A stretch of 64,000 nucleotides of DNA from the NCBI RefSeq assembly GCF_022809315.2, contig NZ_JAKZJU020000001.1, positions 1,426,001 through 1,490,000 of the forward strand, read 5' to 3'. Positions 56,337 to 64,000 of the stretch are shown here, piece after piece. The stretch's first letter is position 1, and every line of letters begins with the position of its first letter. The DNA comes from Mesosutterella faecium. GTDB taxonomy: Bacteria; Pseudomonadota; Gammaproteobacteria; Burkholderiales; Burkholderiaceae_F. The translations under genes and the position numbers were made by a program. A model generated the notes under the pieces. The model was not told the origin of the DNA. It did no database searches and was given only the letters and a program-made list of their open reading frames with translations.

Positions 56337-56558
56337 TTGGTCAAGCCGCTGTCCGAGCTGGAACTCAACGTTCCGGCAACCGTTGCGTTTCTTCGCGGGT
56401 CCGACAAGGATCTGAAGTCGCTCAAGGATCTGGGGCTGCGCACAGGCTCTCAGATCACGGTGCTGCACCGGGGCGAAGGCGACTCGCTGCTCGTTGCGAT
56501 CGGAGAGACGCGCATCGGCGTCAATTTCGACCTTGCAAAGAACATCCTCGTCAACTGA
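56337..56558 (+). CDS. feoA: FeoA-domain protein 1
   Basis: A 73-residue SH3-like FeoA domain protein: LGLRTGSQITVLHRGEGDSLLVAIGETRIGVNFDLAKNI. FeoA proteins bind FeoB and are needed for ferrous iron uptake. A TTG start is inferred at 56337 with AAGGGG upstream, since no ATG is available. It is more acidic than its neighbour feoA and differs in sequence. Confidence 0.85.
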   Translation: MVKPLSELELNVPATVAFLRGSDKDLKSLKDLGLRTGSQITVLHRGEGDSLLVAIGETRIGVNFDLAKNILVN

Positions 56559-56581
56559 TTTCTTCAAAAAAGAGCAGAAAG

Positions 56582-56809
56582 ATGAATCTAAACGACATGA
56601 AAGTGGGAGAAAAGGGAAAGATTCTCGCTTTTAACGCAGGCGCCCCGGACTACCGCCGCCACCTTCTGATGATGGGCGCGACGCCCGGATCGGAATTCGA
56701 GGTGGTCCGCGTCGCGCCGATGGGCGACCCGATCGAAATTCGCGTCCGCGGCTCCATGGTGTCCGTGCGCAAGCATGAAGCGGCCATCGTGGAAGTCGAG
56801 AAGATCTGA
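56582..56809 (+). CDS. feoA: FeoA-domain protein 2
   Basis: A 75-residue protein, the more typical FeoA: LNDMKVGEKGKI, LLMMGATPGSEFEVVR, GDPIEIRVRGSMVSVRKHEA. It follows the first by 23 bases and precedes feoB by 15. The presence of two FeoA proteins suggests division of labour, which is known for some Bacteroides and betaproteobacteria. That reason is inferred. Confidence 0.9.
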   Translation: MNLNDMKVGEKGKILAFNAGAPDYRRHLLMMGATPGSEFEVVRVAPMGDPIEIRVRGSMVSVRKHEAAIVEVEKI

Positions 56810-56824
56810 AGAAGGGGGTGAAAA

Positions 56825-59170
56825 GTGGCAAATCACAGAATCTGCATCGTCGGCAATCCGAACTGCGGCAAGACCACACTCTTTAACGCCATGACGGGCG
56901 CCCGCCAGGAAGTTGGAAACTGGCCCGGCGTCACGGTCGAGAAAAAGAGCGGCTTCTACCGCTCCGGCGACCAGGAGATTGAGATCGTCGATCTGCCCGG
57001 CATCTATTCCGTGACGCCTTCGCGCGCGACCGGGGAGGACGAGAGAATTGCCCGCGACTACCTCGTCTCCGGCGAGGCCGAGGCCGTCGTGAACATCGTT
57101 GACGCGAGCAACCTCGAGCGCAACCTTTACCTCACCACCCAGCTCACCGAGATGCGCATCCCGATGATCGTGGTGCTCAACATGATGGACATCGCCCGCG
57201 CGCACAAGCTCGCGATCGACATCAACGCGCTGTCCGAAGAACTCGGCTGCCCGGTGCTCAGCGTCGTGGCCAGCCGCGGCACCGGCGTCGAGGAGCTCAA
57301 AAAGAGCATTGACGCGATGCTCGAAAAGCAGACCGTGCCGCCGCTTAAGCTGCGCTATCCCTCGGACATCGAGGGGGTGATCGAGCAGCTGGGCTCGCGC
57401 CTTGAGAAGGCGGGGCAGAAGCACGGCCGCTGGAACGCGACCCAGATTCTCGAGGGGGCGCAGCCCGTGGAGCCGCTTCCTCCGGAGGTTGAGTCCGACC
57501 TCGCTTCGATCCGCAGGCCGCTCGAGCACTACGGCGCGGATCTCGACATCGAGATCGCCAACGCCCGCTACCAGTTCGTCTCCGGGGTTGTCTCGAAGGT
57601 CATGCGCCGCAAGGGCGAGATCGGCGCGACGATCACCGACAGGATCGACCGCATCGTGCTCAACCGCTGGCTCGGCATCCCGATCTTCCTGTGCATGATG
57701 TACCTGATGTTCGTGTTTGCCATCAACGTGGGCAGCGCTTTCATCGACTTCTTCGACATCCTCGTGGGGGGAGTCCTTGTCGACGGCTTCGGGGGTTGGC
57801 TTGAAAGCATCGGCGCTCCGGGGTGGCTGAAGACGCTGCTCGCCAACGGCGTGGGCGGCGGCATCCAGACGGTCTCCACCTTCATTCCGCCGGTGACCTG
57901 CCTGTTCCTCTTCCTGTCCGTGCTTGAGGACTCGGGCTACATGGCCCGCGCGGCATTCGTGATGGACCGCTTCCTGCGGGCGATCGGCCTGCCGGGACGC
58001 GCCTTCATCCCGATGATCGTGGGCTTCGGCTGCGGGGTTCCGGCCATTATGTCGACCCGCACGATGAACCGCGAGTCCGACCGCATCATGACCACCATGA
58101 TGGTGCCGTTCATGTCCTGCGGCGCAAGGCTGCCGGTGTACGTGCTGTTCGGCGCCGCGTTCTTCGCGGGATCCGGCTCGCTGCTGATCTTCACGCTTTA
58201 CCTGATCGGCATTCTTGTCGCCATCGCGACCGGCTGGCTTCTTAAGAAGAACACCTTTCCGGGCGACAACGCCTCCTTCATTATGGAGATTCCTCCCTAC
58301 CATATCCCGACCCTCAAGGGCGTGCTCACCAGCACCTGGGACCGGCTCCGCGCCTTTATCCGCCGCGCCGGCATTGTGATCACGGGCGTGGTGGTCGTGA
58401 TCTCCTTCCTCAACTCCTGGGGCACGGACGGAACGTTCGGCCACGAGGACAGCGACTCGAGCGTGCTCTCCGCGATCGGCAAGACGATCGTCCCGGCTTT
58501 CGGCCCGATGGGCATGCAGCCCGACAACTGGCCGGCCGCCGTGGGCATCTTCACGGGCGTTCTCGCCAAGGAGTCCGTGATCGGAACGCTTAACTCGCTC
58601 TATGCGGCTGCGGCCGAGCGCGAGAACGCCGCGGAGGGCAAGGCCGAGGAGAAGGAGGCCGAAGAGCCCTGGAGCTTCAGCAAGACGCTGCATGAAGCGG
58701 TCGCGTCCGTGGGCGAGAACCTCTCGGGCCTTGGCGAGCAGCTCGCCAACCCGTTCCTGCAGGGCAAGACGGTGGGCGACCTGTCTGACACGGAGGCCGC
58801 CGTCGAAGAAGCCGAAGGCACGATGACCACGGTCACCATGATGCAGAAGCTCTTTGTCACGAAGACGGCCGCGTTTGCCTATCTGCTCATGGTGCTGCTG
58901 TACATGCCCTGCTGCGCCGCGATCGGCACGATCTGGCGCGAGGTCGGAACCCGCTGGACGATCTTCGCCTGCGTCTGGACCACTGGCGTCGGCTACAGCG
59001 CCGCCACCACCTTCTATCAGCTGTCGACCTTTGCTTCGCATCCGGCCTATTCGATCGAATGCCTTGCAGCGGTGGCCGCTTTCCTCGCTGTCATGATTTT
59101 CTGGATGCGCTCCATGAAAAAGAAGGCTGAAGAGGAAGGCCCGCGGATCATCCCGATCCACCAGGCCTGA
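56825..59170 (+). CDS. feoB: Ferrous iron transport protein B
   Basis: A 781-residue Fe2+ transporter with an N-terminal G domain (G1 GNPNCGKTT at 10-18, G3 DLPG, G4 NMMD), a GDI helical domain, and a membrane part with about eight helices including MSCGARLPVY and IEC segments. The start is GTG at 56825. The gap to feoC holds a hairpin. The main iron uptake system under low oxygen, acting with both FeoA proteins and FeoC. Confidence 0.96.
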   Translation: MANHRICIVGNPNCGKTTLFNAMTGARQEVGNWPGVTVEKKSGFYRSGDQEIEIVDLPGIYSVTPSRATGEDERIARDYLVSGEAEAVVNIVDASNLERNLYLTTQLTEMRIPMIVVLNMMDIARAHKLAIDINALSEELGCPVLSVVASRGTGVEELKKSIDAMLEKQTVPPLKLRYPSDIEGVIEQLGSRLEKAGQKHGRWNATQILEGAQPVEPLPPEVESDLASIRRPLEHYGADLDIEIANARYQFVSGVVSKVMRRKGEIGATITDRIDRIVLNRWLGIPIFLCMMYLMFVFAINVGSAFIDFFDILVGGVLVDGFGGWLESIGAPGWLKTLLANGVGGGIQTVSTFIPPVTCLFLFLSVLEDSGYMARAAFVMDRFLRAIGLPGRAFIPMIVGFGCGVPAIMSTRTMNRESDRIMTTMMVPFMSCGARLPVYVLFGAAFFAGSGSLLIFTLYLIGILVAIATGWLLKKNTFPGDNASFIMEIPPYHIPTLKGVLTSTWDRLRAFIRRAGIVITGVVVVISFLNSWGTDGTFGHEDSDSSVLSAIGKTIVPAFGPMGMQPDNWPAAVGIFTGVLAKESVIGTLNSLYAAAAERENAAEGKAEEKEAEEPWSFSKTLHEAVASVGENLSGLGEQLANPFLQGKTVGDLSDTEAAVEEAEGTMTTVTMMQKLFVTKTAAFAYLLMVLLYMPCCAAIGTIWREVGTRWTIFACVWTTGVGYSAATTFYQLSTFASHPAYSIECLAAVAAFLAVMIFWMRSMKKKAEEEGPRIIPIHQA

Positions 59171-59216
59171 AGTCTGAGACGGCCTCCGGCGGCTTGAAGC
59201 CGCCGGATACCTTCAA

Positions 59217-59243
59217 AAAAGGAGGCCTTGCGGGCCTCCTTTT
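59217..59243 (+). terminator. Hairpin between feoB and feoC
   Basis: Stem AAAAGGAGGCC/GGCCTCCTTTT, 5-base loop, T-run as part of the arm. It would lower or end transcription before feoC, whose start is 20 bases downstream. Confidence 0.7.
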
Positions 59244-59262
59244 CACTCTGGAGAACAAAAAA

Positions 59263-59517
59263 ATGGTTTCACTGATGGATCTTCGCGACTTCGTCCGCGG
59301 CAGGGGCTCCAAGGTGAGCCTCATTGAGCTCGCCAACGAATTCCGCACGAGAAAAGAGCTGATTGAGCCCATGATGCAGAGTCTCGTCGACAAAGGGCAG
59401 GTTGAAACCTGGGAGAGCACCCCGGTGTCCTGCGGGTGCGGAGCCTCCTGCGGCTGCGGGGGCGCCGCCTCTGCCGGGAAACCCATCCGGTTTTACCGCT
59501 GGAAGCAGCAGGCCTGA
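59263..59517 (+). CDS. feoC: FeoC-like winged-helix protein
   Basis: An 84-residue protein with a winged helix (MVSLMDLRDFVRGRGSKVSL..EFRTRKELIEPMMQSLVDKG) and then CGCGASCGCG, five closely spaced cysteines that in FeoC proteins bind an iron-sulfur cluster. It regulates FeoB stability or expression. The ATG at 59263 with GGAG nine bases upstream is taken. The 3' end pairs with downstream bases in a hairpin. Confidence 0.9.
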   Translation: MVSLMDLRDFVRGRGSKVSLIELANEFRTRKELIEPMMQSLVDKGQVETWESTPVSCGCGASCGCGGAASAGKPIRFYRWKQQA

Positions 59518-60316
59518 GCCTGCAGCAGCTTCCTGACTTCCCAGCGCTCAGCCCCCGGCGCCGGGGGACTGCCCGCAGGGGGGCTTGGGAGGAGCTCCGG
59601 CCCGGGGCTTCTCCTGCCGTCAGGCCGCCGGTTCTCCGGCGGCCTGCGCGTCCTCAGGACCTTGCGCGACCGGAACGAAAAAGCGTCCGTGGGAACCCCT
59701 TTTCCTGCACCTGTCCGCCTGCCGGGGCCGGTGTCGCCTGAGCCCCGCAGTTCCCGCGGCGAGCCGCGGAAGATCCCGCAGCGGGGCGTCCGGCTTCTAA
59801 AAAAACCAGAGGGTCTTTCAGGGCATCTCCGTGCTGCGGATCCCGGCAGACAGAAGGGGGCCGAGCCGGGATTGCGGCGCAAATTCGGCAGCATTCAAAC
59901 TTTTTGGACTTAGTCCGAAGGGGGCGGCCGGGCCGGTCGTTTCTCTACCCCGCGTTCTACTCTTTTTCTTCTGAAGAGATACCTCTTTTGTGGGATGGGG
60001 TCAGGAGCCTTGCAAATTAAATATGCATTTTCAATACATATTTATTTAAAACGAATTCAAGCGCTCGATACGGGCCCGCGGGGAAGGGGACTCGGGCCGG
60101 GAGAAGCCTCCCCGAGCGCGCATAGCCGTTTGGTTTATGGTGCTTTTCCGGCACCTCTCCTAGACTGCGCACAGCTGTAGCAGAGGAGCGCCCTGCCTGC
60201 CGGCGGAGGCGTTGATTTCATGGGACTTTCTGCGGCGCCTCAAGCCCGCGGAACAGAGCCCGGACCCCAAAGAACCCGCGGCCGGCCGCCTCGCCCGGCC
60301 GCCCCGGACACACCGA
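59518..60316. other. About 800 bases with no supported gene
   Basis: From 59518 to about 59900 it is extremely GC-rich with several stable hairpins (GCAGGC/GCCTGC at 59507-59522 region, CAGGCCGCCGG/CCGGCGGCCTG at 59621-59646). No open frame has a convincing start or protein character. From about 59930 it turns AT-rich, containing an inverted repeat AAATATG/CATATTT (60019-60043) that may belong to the narK promoter. Part of it could be a leader; a TTG-initiated longer NarK (60212) is also possible. Confidence 0.4.
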
Positions 60317-61597
60317 ATGAACAAAGCAGACTTTAAATTGAACGGCACGCCGACCCGGGCGCTTACCGCAGCGACCCTGGGCTTTTTTTTCGGCGCGATG
60401 GCGATTTCCCTTTTCGGCCCGACGGCCAGGGCCCTCAGCACTTCCATGGGGCTTTCTCCGATGCAGGTGGGGCTGCTCGTGGCCGCCCCGTCGCTCACCG
60501 GGTCGCTTTTCCGGATCCCCTTCGGAGCCTCGGTTGACGTGAACGGCGGCTGCAGGTCCTTCAATGTCCTGATGGCGGCCTCCGTGATCGGGCTCGTCGG
60601 GCTGTCCGTGCTCTTCTCGACCCGCTTTCCGGACCGCATGGACGGACTCTATGGCCTCGTTCTGCTGCTCGGCTGCCTGGCCGGCTGCGGCATCGCCACC
60701 TTCTCGGTGGGGGTCTCGCAGGTCTCCTACTGGTTCCGCAAGAAGGACCAGGGCTTCGCGCTGGGCGTCTTCGGGGGCCTGGGAACGGCCTCGGCCGGAG
60801 TGCTCGCGCTGGGGCTGCCGGTTCTGCTCGCCGCCTTTGGCTTCGTGTGGGCCTACTACATCCTCACCGGCATCATGATCGCCGGTGCGCTGATCTATTT
60901 CTTCCTTTCCTGCAACGCTCCTTACTTTCAGCTCCGTGACGCCGGCTTCAGTGAGAAGGAGAGCAGGAGCCGGGCCGCGGGCCTGGGGCAGGAGCTGTTT
61001 CCGGCAGGCAACATCCGCGACTCGCTCAGGATTTCCGCGGGCATCCCCCAGACGTGGCTGCTGGTGGGCACTTACTTCACGACGTTCGGCGGCTTCATCG
61101 CGCTCACGGCGTGGTTTCCCACCTACTGGCAGCAGGCGCAGGGGCTCGCTCCGATCCATGCGGGCGTGCTCACGATGGTGTTCTCTGTTCTGGCCGCGGT
61201 CATGCGGGTTCCGGGCGGCCTGGTGGCCGACAGGCTGGGCGGCGTGAAGGTCAGCTTTGGCGCGCTCACGGCAGCCGCCGCGGCCTGCGCTGCCATGAAC
61301 CTCGACCTCGGCTGGGTCGGGCTGTTTGCCGTGTCCGTCGTGATTGCCGTTGCCTTCGGCTTCAACAATGCGGCCGTGATGAAGCTGATTCCGGTCTACG
61401 TCCAGAAGTCGGTCGGGGGAGCCTCCGGATGGGTCGGGGGACTGGGCGCCTTCGGCGGCTTCGTGTTCCCGCCCCTGCTCGGGCAGTTCGTGGCGATGTC
61501 GCCCGAGCACGGATTCGGCTGGGGGTTCCTGCTGTTCACCGCGCTGGCCGTGGTCAACATGCTGCTGAACTATTTCGGCATGGTGCGCAGGGCCTGA
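60317..61597 (+). CDS. narK: NarK-type nitrate/nitrite transporter (MFS)
   Basis: A 426-residue MFS transporter with 12 predicted helices and the nitrate-porter pattern of two Gly-rich signature segments, GGLGTASAGVLALG in helix 5 and GGLGAFGGFVFPPLLG in helix 11. NarK proteins import nitrate or exchange it for nitrite. It stands directly before narG, the usual order. ATG at 60317 lacks a binding site; a TTG at 60212 would add 35 residues, so the start is uncertain. Confidence 0.88.
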   Translation: MNKADFKLNGTPTRALTAATLGFFFGAMAISLFGPTARALSTSMGLSPMQVGLLVAAPSLTGSLFRIPFGASVDVNGGCRSFNVLMAASVIGLVGLSVLFSTRFPDRMDGLYGLVLLLGCLAGCGIATFSVGVSQVSYWFRKKDQGFALGVFGGLGTASAGVLALGLPVLLAAFGFVWAYYILTGIMIAGALIYFFLSCNAPYFQLRDAGFSEKESRSRAAGLGQELFPAGNIRDSLRISAGIPQTWLLVGTYFTTFGGFIALTAWFPTYWQQAQGLAPIHAGVLTMVFSVLAAVMRVPGGLVADRLGGVKVSFGALTAAAAACAAMNLDLGWVGLFAVSVVIAVAFGFNNAAVMKLIPVYVQKSVGGASGWVGGLGAFGGFVFPPLLGQFVAMSPEHGFGWGFLLFTALAVVNMLLNYFGMVRRA

Positions 61598-61666
61598 GAT
61601 CCGGGGAAACCAATAACTAGAAAAGAAACGCAAGCGCCGGGGGACACTCCGGCATCAGGAGAAGCA

Positions 61667-64000
61667 ATGACAGAACCATTTTCCAGCTACAGATATTTCT
61701 CCCGGAAGGATACGGACAACCGGGCCTGGGAGAAGTTCTACCGCAGCCGCTGGCAGCACGACAAGGTCGTGCGCTCGACCCACGGCGTGAACTGCACCGG
61801 GTCCTGCTCCTGGCGCATTTTCGTGAAGAAGGGCATCGTGACCTGGGAGCTTCAGGAAACCGACTACCCCCGCACGGCCGACGGCATTCCCAACCACGAG
61901 CCGCGCGGCTGCCCGCGCGGAGCCTCATACTCCTGGTACCTCTACAGCTCCGGGCGCGTGAAGCACCCGATGATCCGCCGCGAGCTGCTCGAGCTCTGGG
62001 AACAGGCGAAGCGGGAAAAGAAGGATCCCGTGGAGGCCTGGGGAGCCATTGTTTCGGATCCGGCCAGAAAGCTCGCCTACAAGAAGGTGAGGGGGCTGGG
62101 CGGCTTCGTGCGCCTCGACTGGGACAGCGCGATCGAAATCATGGCGGCGGCCAACATCTGGACCACGAAGGTGTACGGCCCGGACCGCAACGCGGGCTTC
62201 ACCCCGATTCCGGCCTTCTCGCAGGTTTCCTATGCGGCCGGCATCCGCTACCTCTCCCTGATCGGCGGAACGAGCCTTTCCTTCTACGACTGGTACTGCG
62301 ACCTGCCGCCTTCCTCTCCCCAGACCTGGGGCGAGCAGACGGACGTGCCCGAGTCGGCTGACTGGTACAACAGCGCTTTCCTGATGCTCTGGGGCTCCAA
62401 CGTCCCGGTGACCCGCACGCCGGACTCCCCCTTCCTCACGCAGGTCCGCTACAAGGGCACGCAGGTGGTCGTGATCTCCCCGGACTACAGCGACGCCTCC
62501 AAGTTCGCCGACGTGTGGCTCGCGCCCAAGCAGGGCACGGACTCCGCCCTCGGCATGGCCATGGGCCACGTGGTTCTGAAGGAATTTTTCGTGGACCGCA
62601 GGGTGCCCTACTTCGAGGACTACGTCAAGAAGTTCACCGACCTGCCTTTCATGGTGAAGCTGGAAAAGAGGGAGGACGGCTTCGTGCCGGGCCGCTTCCT
62701 GCGCGCTTCCGACTTCGAGGGCGATCTCGGCATTGACAGCCGGGCGGATTTCTATCCCGTGCTCACCGATGAGAAGACCGGGGACTGGGTCGTCCCGAAC
62801 GGAACGATCGGCAGCCGCTGGTCCGCCCAGGGCCGCTGGAACCTGAAAAATGAGGATTTCAGAACCGGCCGCCCCTTCACGCCGCAGCTTTCCCGCAAGG
62901 GCAGCGAGGACGCGCGCCTGACGGTTCTGTTCCCCTATTTCGGCGGAGAGACTTTCAGCAATCCCAACTTCGCCTTCACCGCGCACTCGGACATTCAAAA
63001 GCGCATTGTTCCCGCAAAGCGCATCATCGGCAAGGACGGCCGCGAGATCTGGGCCGCGAACGTCTTCGACCTGATGCTCGCGCAGTACGGCGTCGACAAC
63101 GGGCTCGGGGACCCCGGCGCCGCGAGGAGCTACGAGGACGACATTCCCTACACTCCGAAGTGGCAGGAGGCGATCACGGGCGTTCCCGCCGAGCGCGTCA
63201 TACGCGTGGCGCGGCAGTTCGCCGAAACCGCCGAGAAAACGCGCGGCCGGGCGATGATCATCATCGGGGCGGGCGTCAACCAGTGGTACAACACCGACAT
63301 GACCTACCGGGCCGCCATCAACCTGCTGATGCTCTGCGGCACCTGCGGCGTGAACGGCGGCGGATGGTCCCATTACGTGGGCCAGGAGAAGGTCCGCGCC
63401 GCGGCCGGGTGGGCCCAGCTCACCTTCGGGCTCGACTGGATCCGGCCGGCCCGCCAGATGAATACGACGAGCTTCATCTACATGCACTCCGACCAGTGGC
63501 GCTACGAAAAGGTCCAGGTGGCGGACCAGCTCTCGCCGCTCGCGGACAACCGGAAGGACTGGAGCCGCATGACCCTGGTCGACTGCAACATCCGCAGCCA
63601 GCGCATGGGCTGGCTGCCGGCCGAGCCCGAGCTTTCGCGCAATCCGCTGCAGCTGGCGAGGGAGGCCGACGCCGCAGGAAAGCCCGCCGCGAAGTACATC
63701 GCCGAAGAGCTCGGCGCGGGGCGGCTGCAGCTCGCCTCCGAAGACATCGACGCCGAGGGAAACTCGCCGAAGACGCTGTTCATCTGGCGCGCGAACCTGA
63801 TCGGCTGCTCGGCCAAGGGCATGGAGTACTTCATGAAGCATCTGCTGGGCTCGGAAAACGCCGTGCTCGGGCAGAACATCGAGGAGTGCGGCCTGCCGCT
63901 GCCGGAGTTCACGAAGTGGCACAGCAGGGACGTGACCGGCAAGCTCGATCTGGTGACGACGATCGACTTCCGCATGACCACCTCCGCCCTGTACTCCGAC
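61667..64000 (+). CDS. narG: Respiratory nitrate reductase alpha subunit (partial)
   Basis: The first 778 codons of a roughly 1240-residue protein that runs off the right edge. The N-terminal FeS ligands H39, C43, C47, C82 (HGVNCTGSCSW, RGCPRGA) and a D at 212 (YDWYCDLPP) matching the molybdenum ligand of E. coli NarG are present. NarG reduces nitrate at the cytoplasmic side of NarI. AGGAGAAG lies before the ATG. narH, narJ and narI are expected beyond the window. Confidence 0.95.
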   Translation, partial: MTEPFSSYRYFSRKDTDNRAWEKFYRSRWQHDKVVRSTHGVNCTGSCSWRIFVKKGIVTWELQETDYPRTADGIPNHEPRGCPRGASYSWYLYSSGRVKHPMIRRELLELWEQAKREKKDPVEAWGAIVSDPARKLAYKKVRGLGGFVRLDWDSAIEIMAAANIWTTKVYGPDRNAGFTPIPAFSQVSYAAGIRYLSLIGGTSLSFYDWYCDLPPSSPQTWGEQTDVPESADWYNSAFLMLWGSNVPVTRTPDSPFLTQVRYKGTQVVVISPDYSDASKFADVWLAPKQGTDSALGMAMGHVVLKEFFVDRRVPYFEDYVKKFTDLPFMVKLEKREDGFVPGRFLRASDFEGDLGIDSRADFYPVLTDEKTGDWVVPNGTIGSRWSAQGRWNLKNEDFRTGRPFTPQLSRKGSEDARLTVLFPYFGGETFSNPNFAFTAHSDIQKRIVPAKRIIGKDGREIWAANVFDLMLAQYGVDNGLGDPGAARSYEDDIPYTPKWQEAITGVPAERVIRVARQFAETAEKTRGRAMIIIGAGVNQWYNTDMTYRAAINLLMLCGTCGVNGGGWSHYVGQEKVRAAAGWAQLTFGLDWIRPARQMNTTSFIYMHSDQWRYEKVQVADQLSPLADNRKDWSRMTLVDCNIRSQRMGWLPAEPELSRNPLQLAREADAAGKPAAKYIAEELGAGRLQLASEDIDAEGNSPKTLFIWRANLIGCSAKGMEYFMKHLLGSENAVLGQNIEECGLPLPEFTKWHSRDVTGKLDLVTTIDFRMTTSALYSD

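Overview
The window looks like chromosome from a GC-rich betaproteobacterium of the order Burkholderiales, most likely a gut-type Sutterellaceae relative (Sutterella, Parasutterella, Mesosutterella and similar). This is an inference from the rpsB-tsf-pyrH-frr-uppS-cdsA ... dxr-rseP-bamA-skp-lpxD-fabZ-lpxA-lpxB-rnhB order, from small respiratory and peptide or amino-acid genes (FNT channel, NarK/NarG, GltIJKL, FeoAABC), and from overall composition. No search could be run.

Region 1 (1-16.6 kb) is accessory. A small catabolic or transport locus remains: a cytosine-deaminase-like amidohydrolase on the minus strand with a structured, terminator-containing leader; a YqhD-like alcohol dehydrogenase; an isoaspartyl dipeptidase (IadA); and a formate/nitrite-type channel. 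At least five insertion sequences have landed in it. An IS1202/ISNCY-like element (1364-3167) has a 17-bp target duplication. An IS1634-family element (5652-7663) has a 196-bp target duplication that copies the end of iadA and its terminator. An IS3-family (IS150-like) element (8775-16582) sits inside what was a bidirectional terminator. That IS3 element is itself split by an IS4-family element (9747-11412) and an IS21-family element (11692-16302). The istB gene of the IS21 element is in turn split by a second IS1634-family element (13666-15722) with a 249-bp target duplication. The nest can be unpacked base by base from the duplications.

Region 2 (16.6-38.3 kb) is core: map, divergent from rpsB; translation and envelope genes rpsB, tsf, pyrH, frr, uppS, cdsA; a 4-kb intrusion (ilvE, a DUF805 membrane protein, an SDR, an outer-membrane barrel protein); then dxr, rseP, bamA, skp, lpxD, fabZ, lpxA, lpxB, rnhB and a SpoU-type RNA methyltransferase. 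These genes supply isoprenoid carrier lipid, phospholipid, lipid A and outer-membrane protein assembly.

Region 3 (38.3-56 kb) holds the glutamate/aspartate ABC transporter operon gltIJKL (minus strand), the SbcCD nuclease, a lipoprotein, PEP synthase regulator and PEP synthase (divergent), NfeD plus an SPFH protein, a cluster of four small unknown proteins (two of them apparently paralogous), and an orphan FixJ-type response regulator.

Region 4 (56-64 kb) is metal and anaerobic respiration: a Fur-box-preceded feoA-feoA-feoB-feoC locus, a NarK-type transporter, and the first 778 codons of narG, which runs off the right edge. No tRNA, rRNA, CRISPR array or prophage was recognised. The strongest unusual signals are the four-element IS nest with very long target duplications, insertion into stem-loops, the riboswitch-like leader at 1176-1313, an SbcC without a CxxC zinc hook, and the paralogous unknown-protein cluster at 52.6-54.3 kb.
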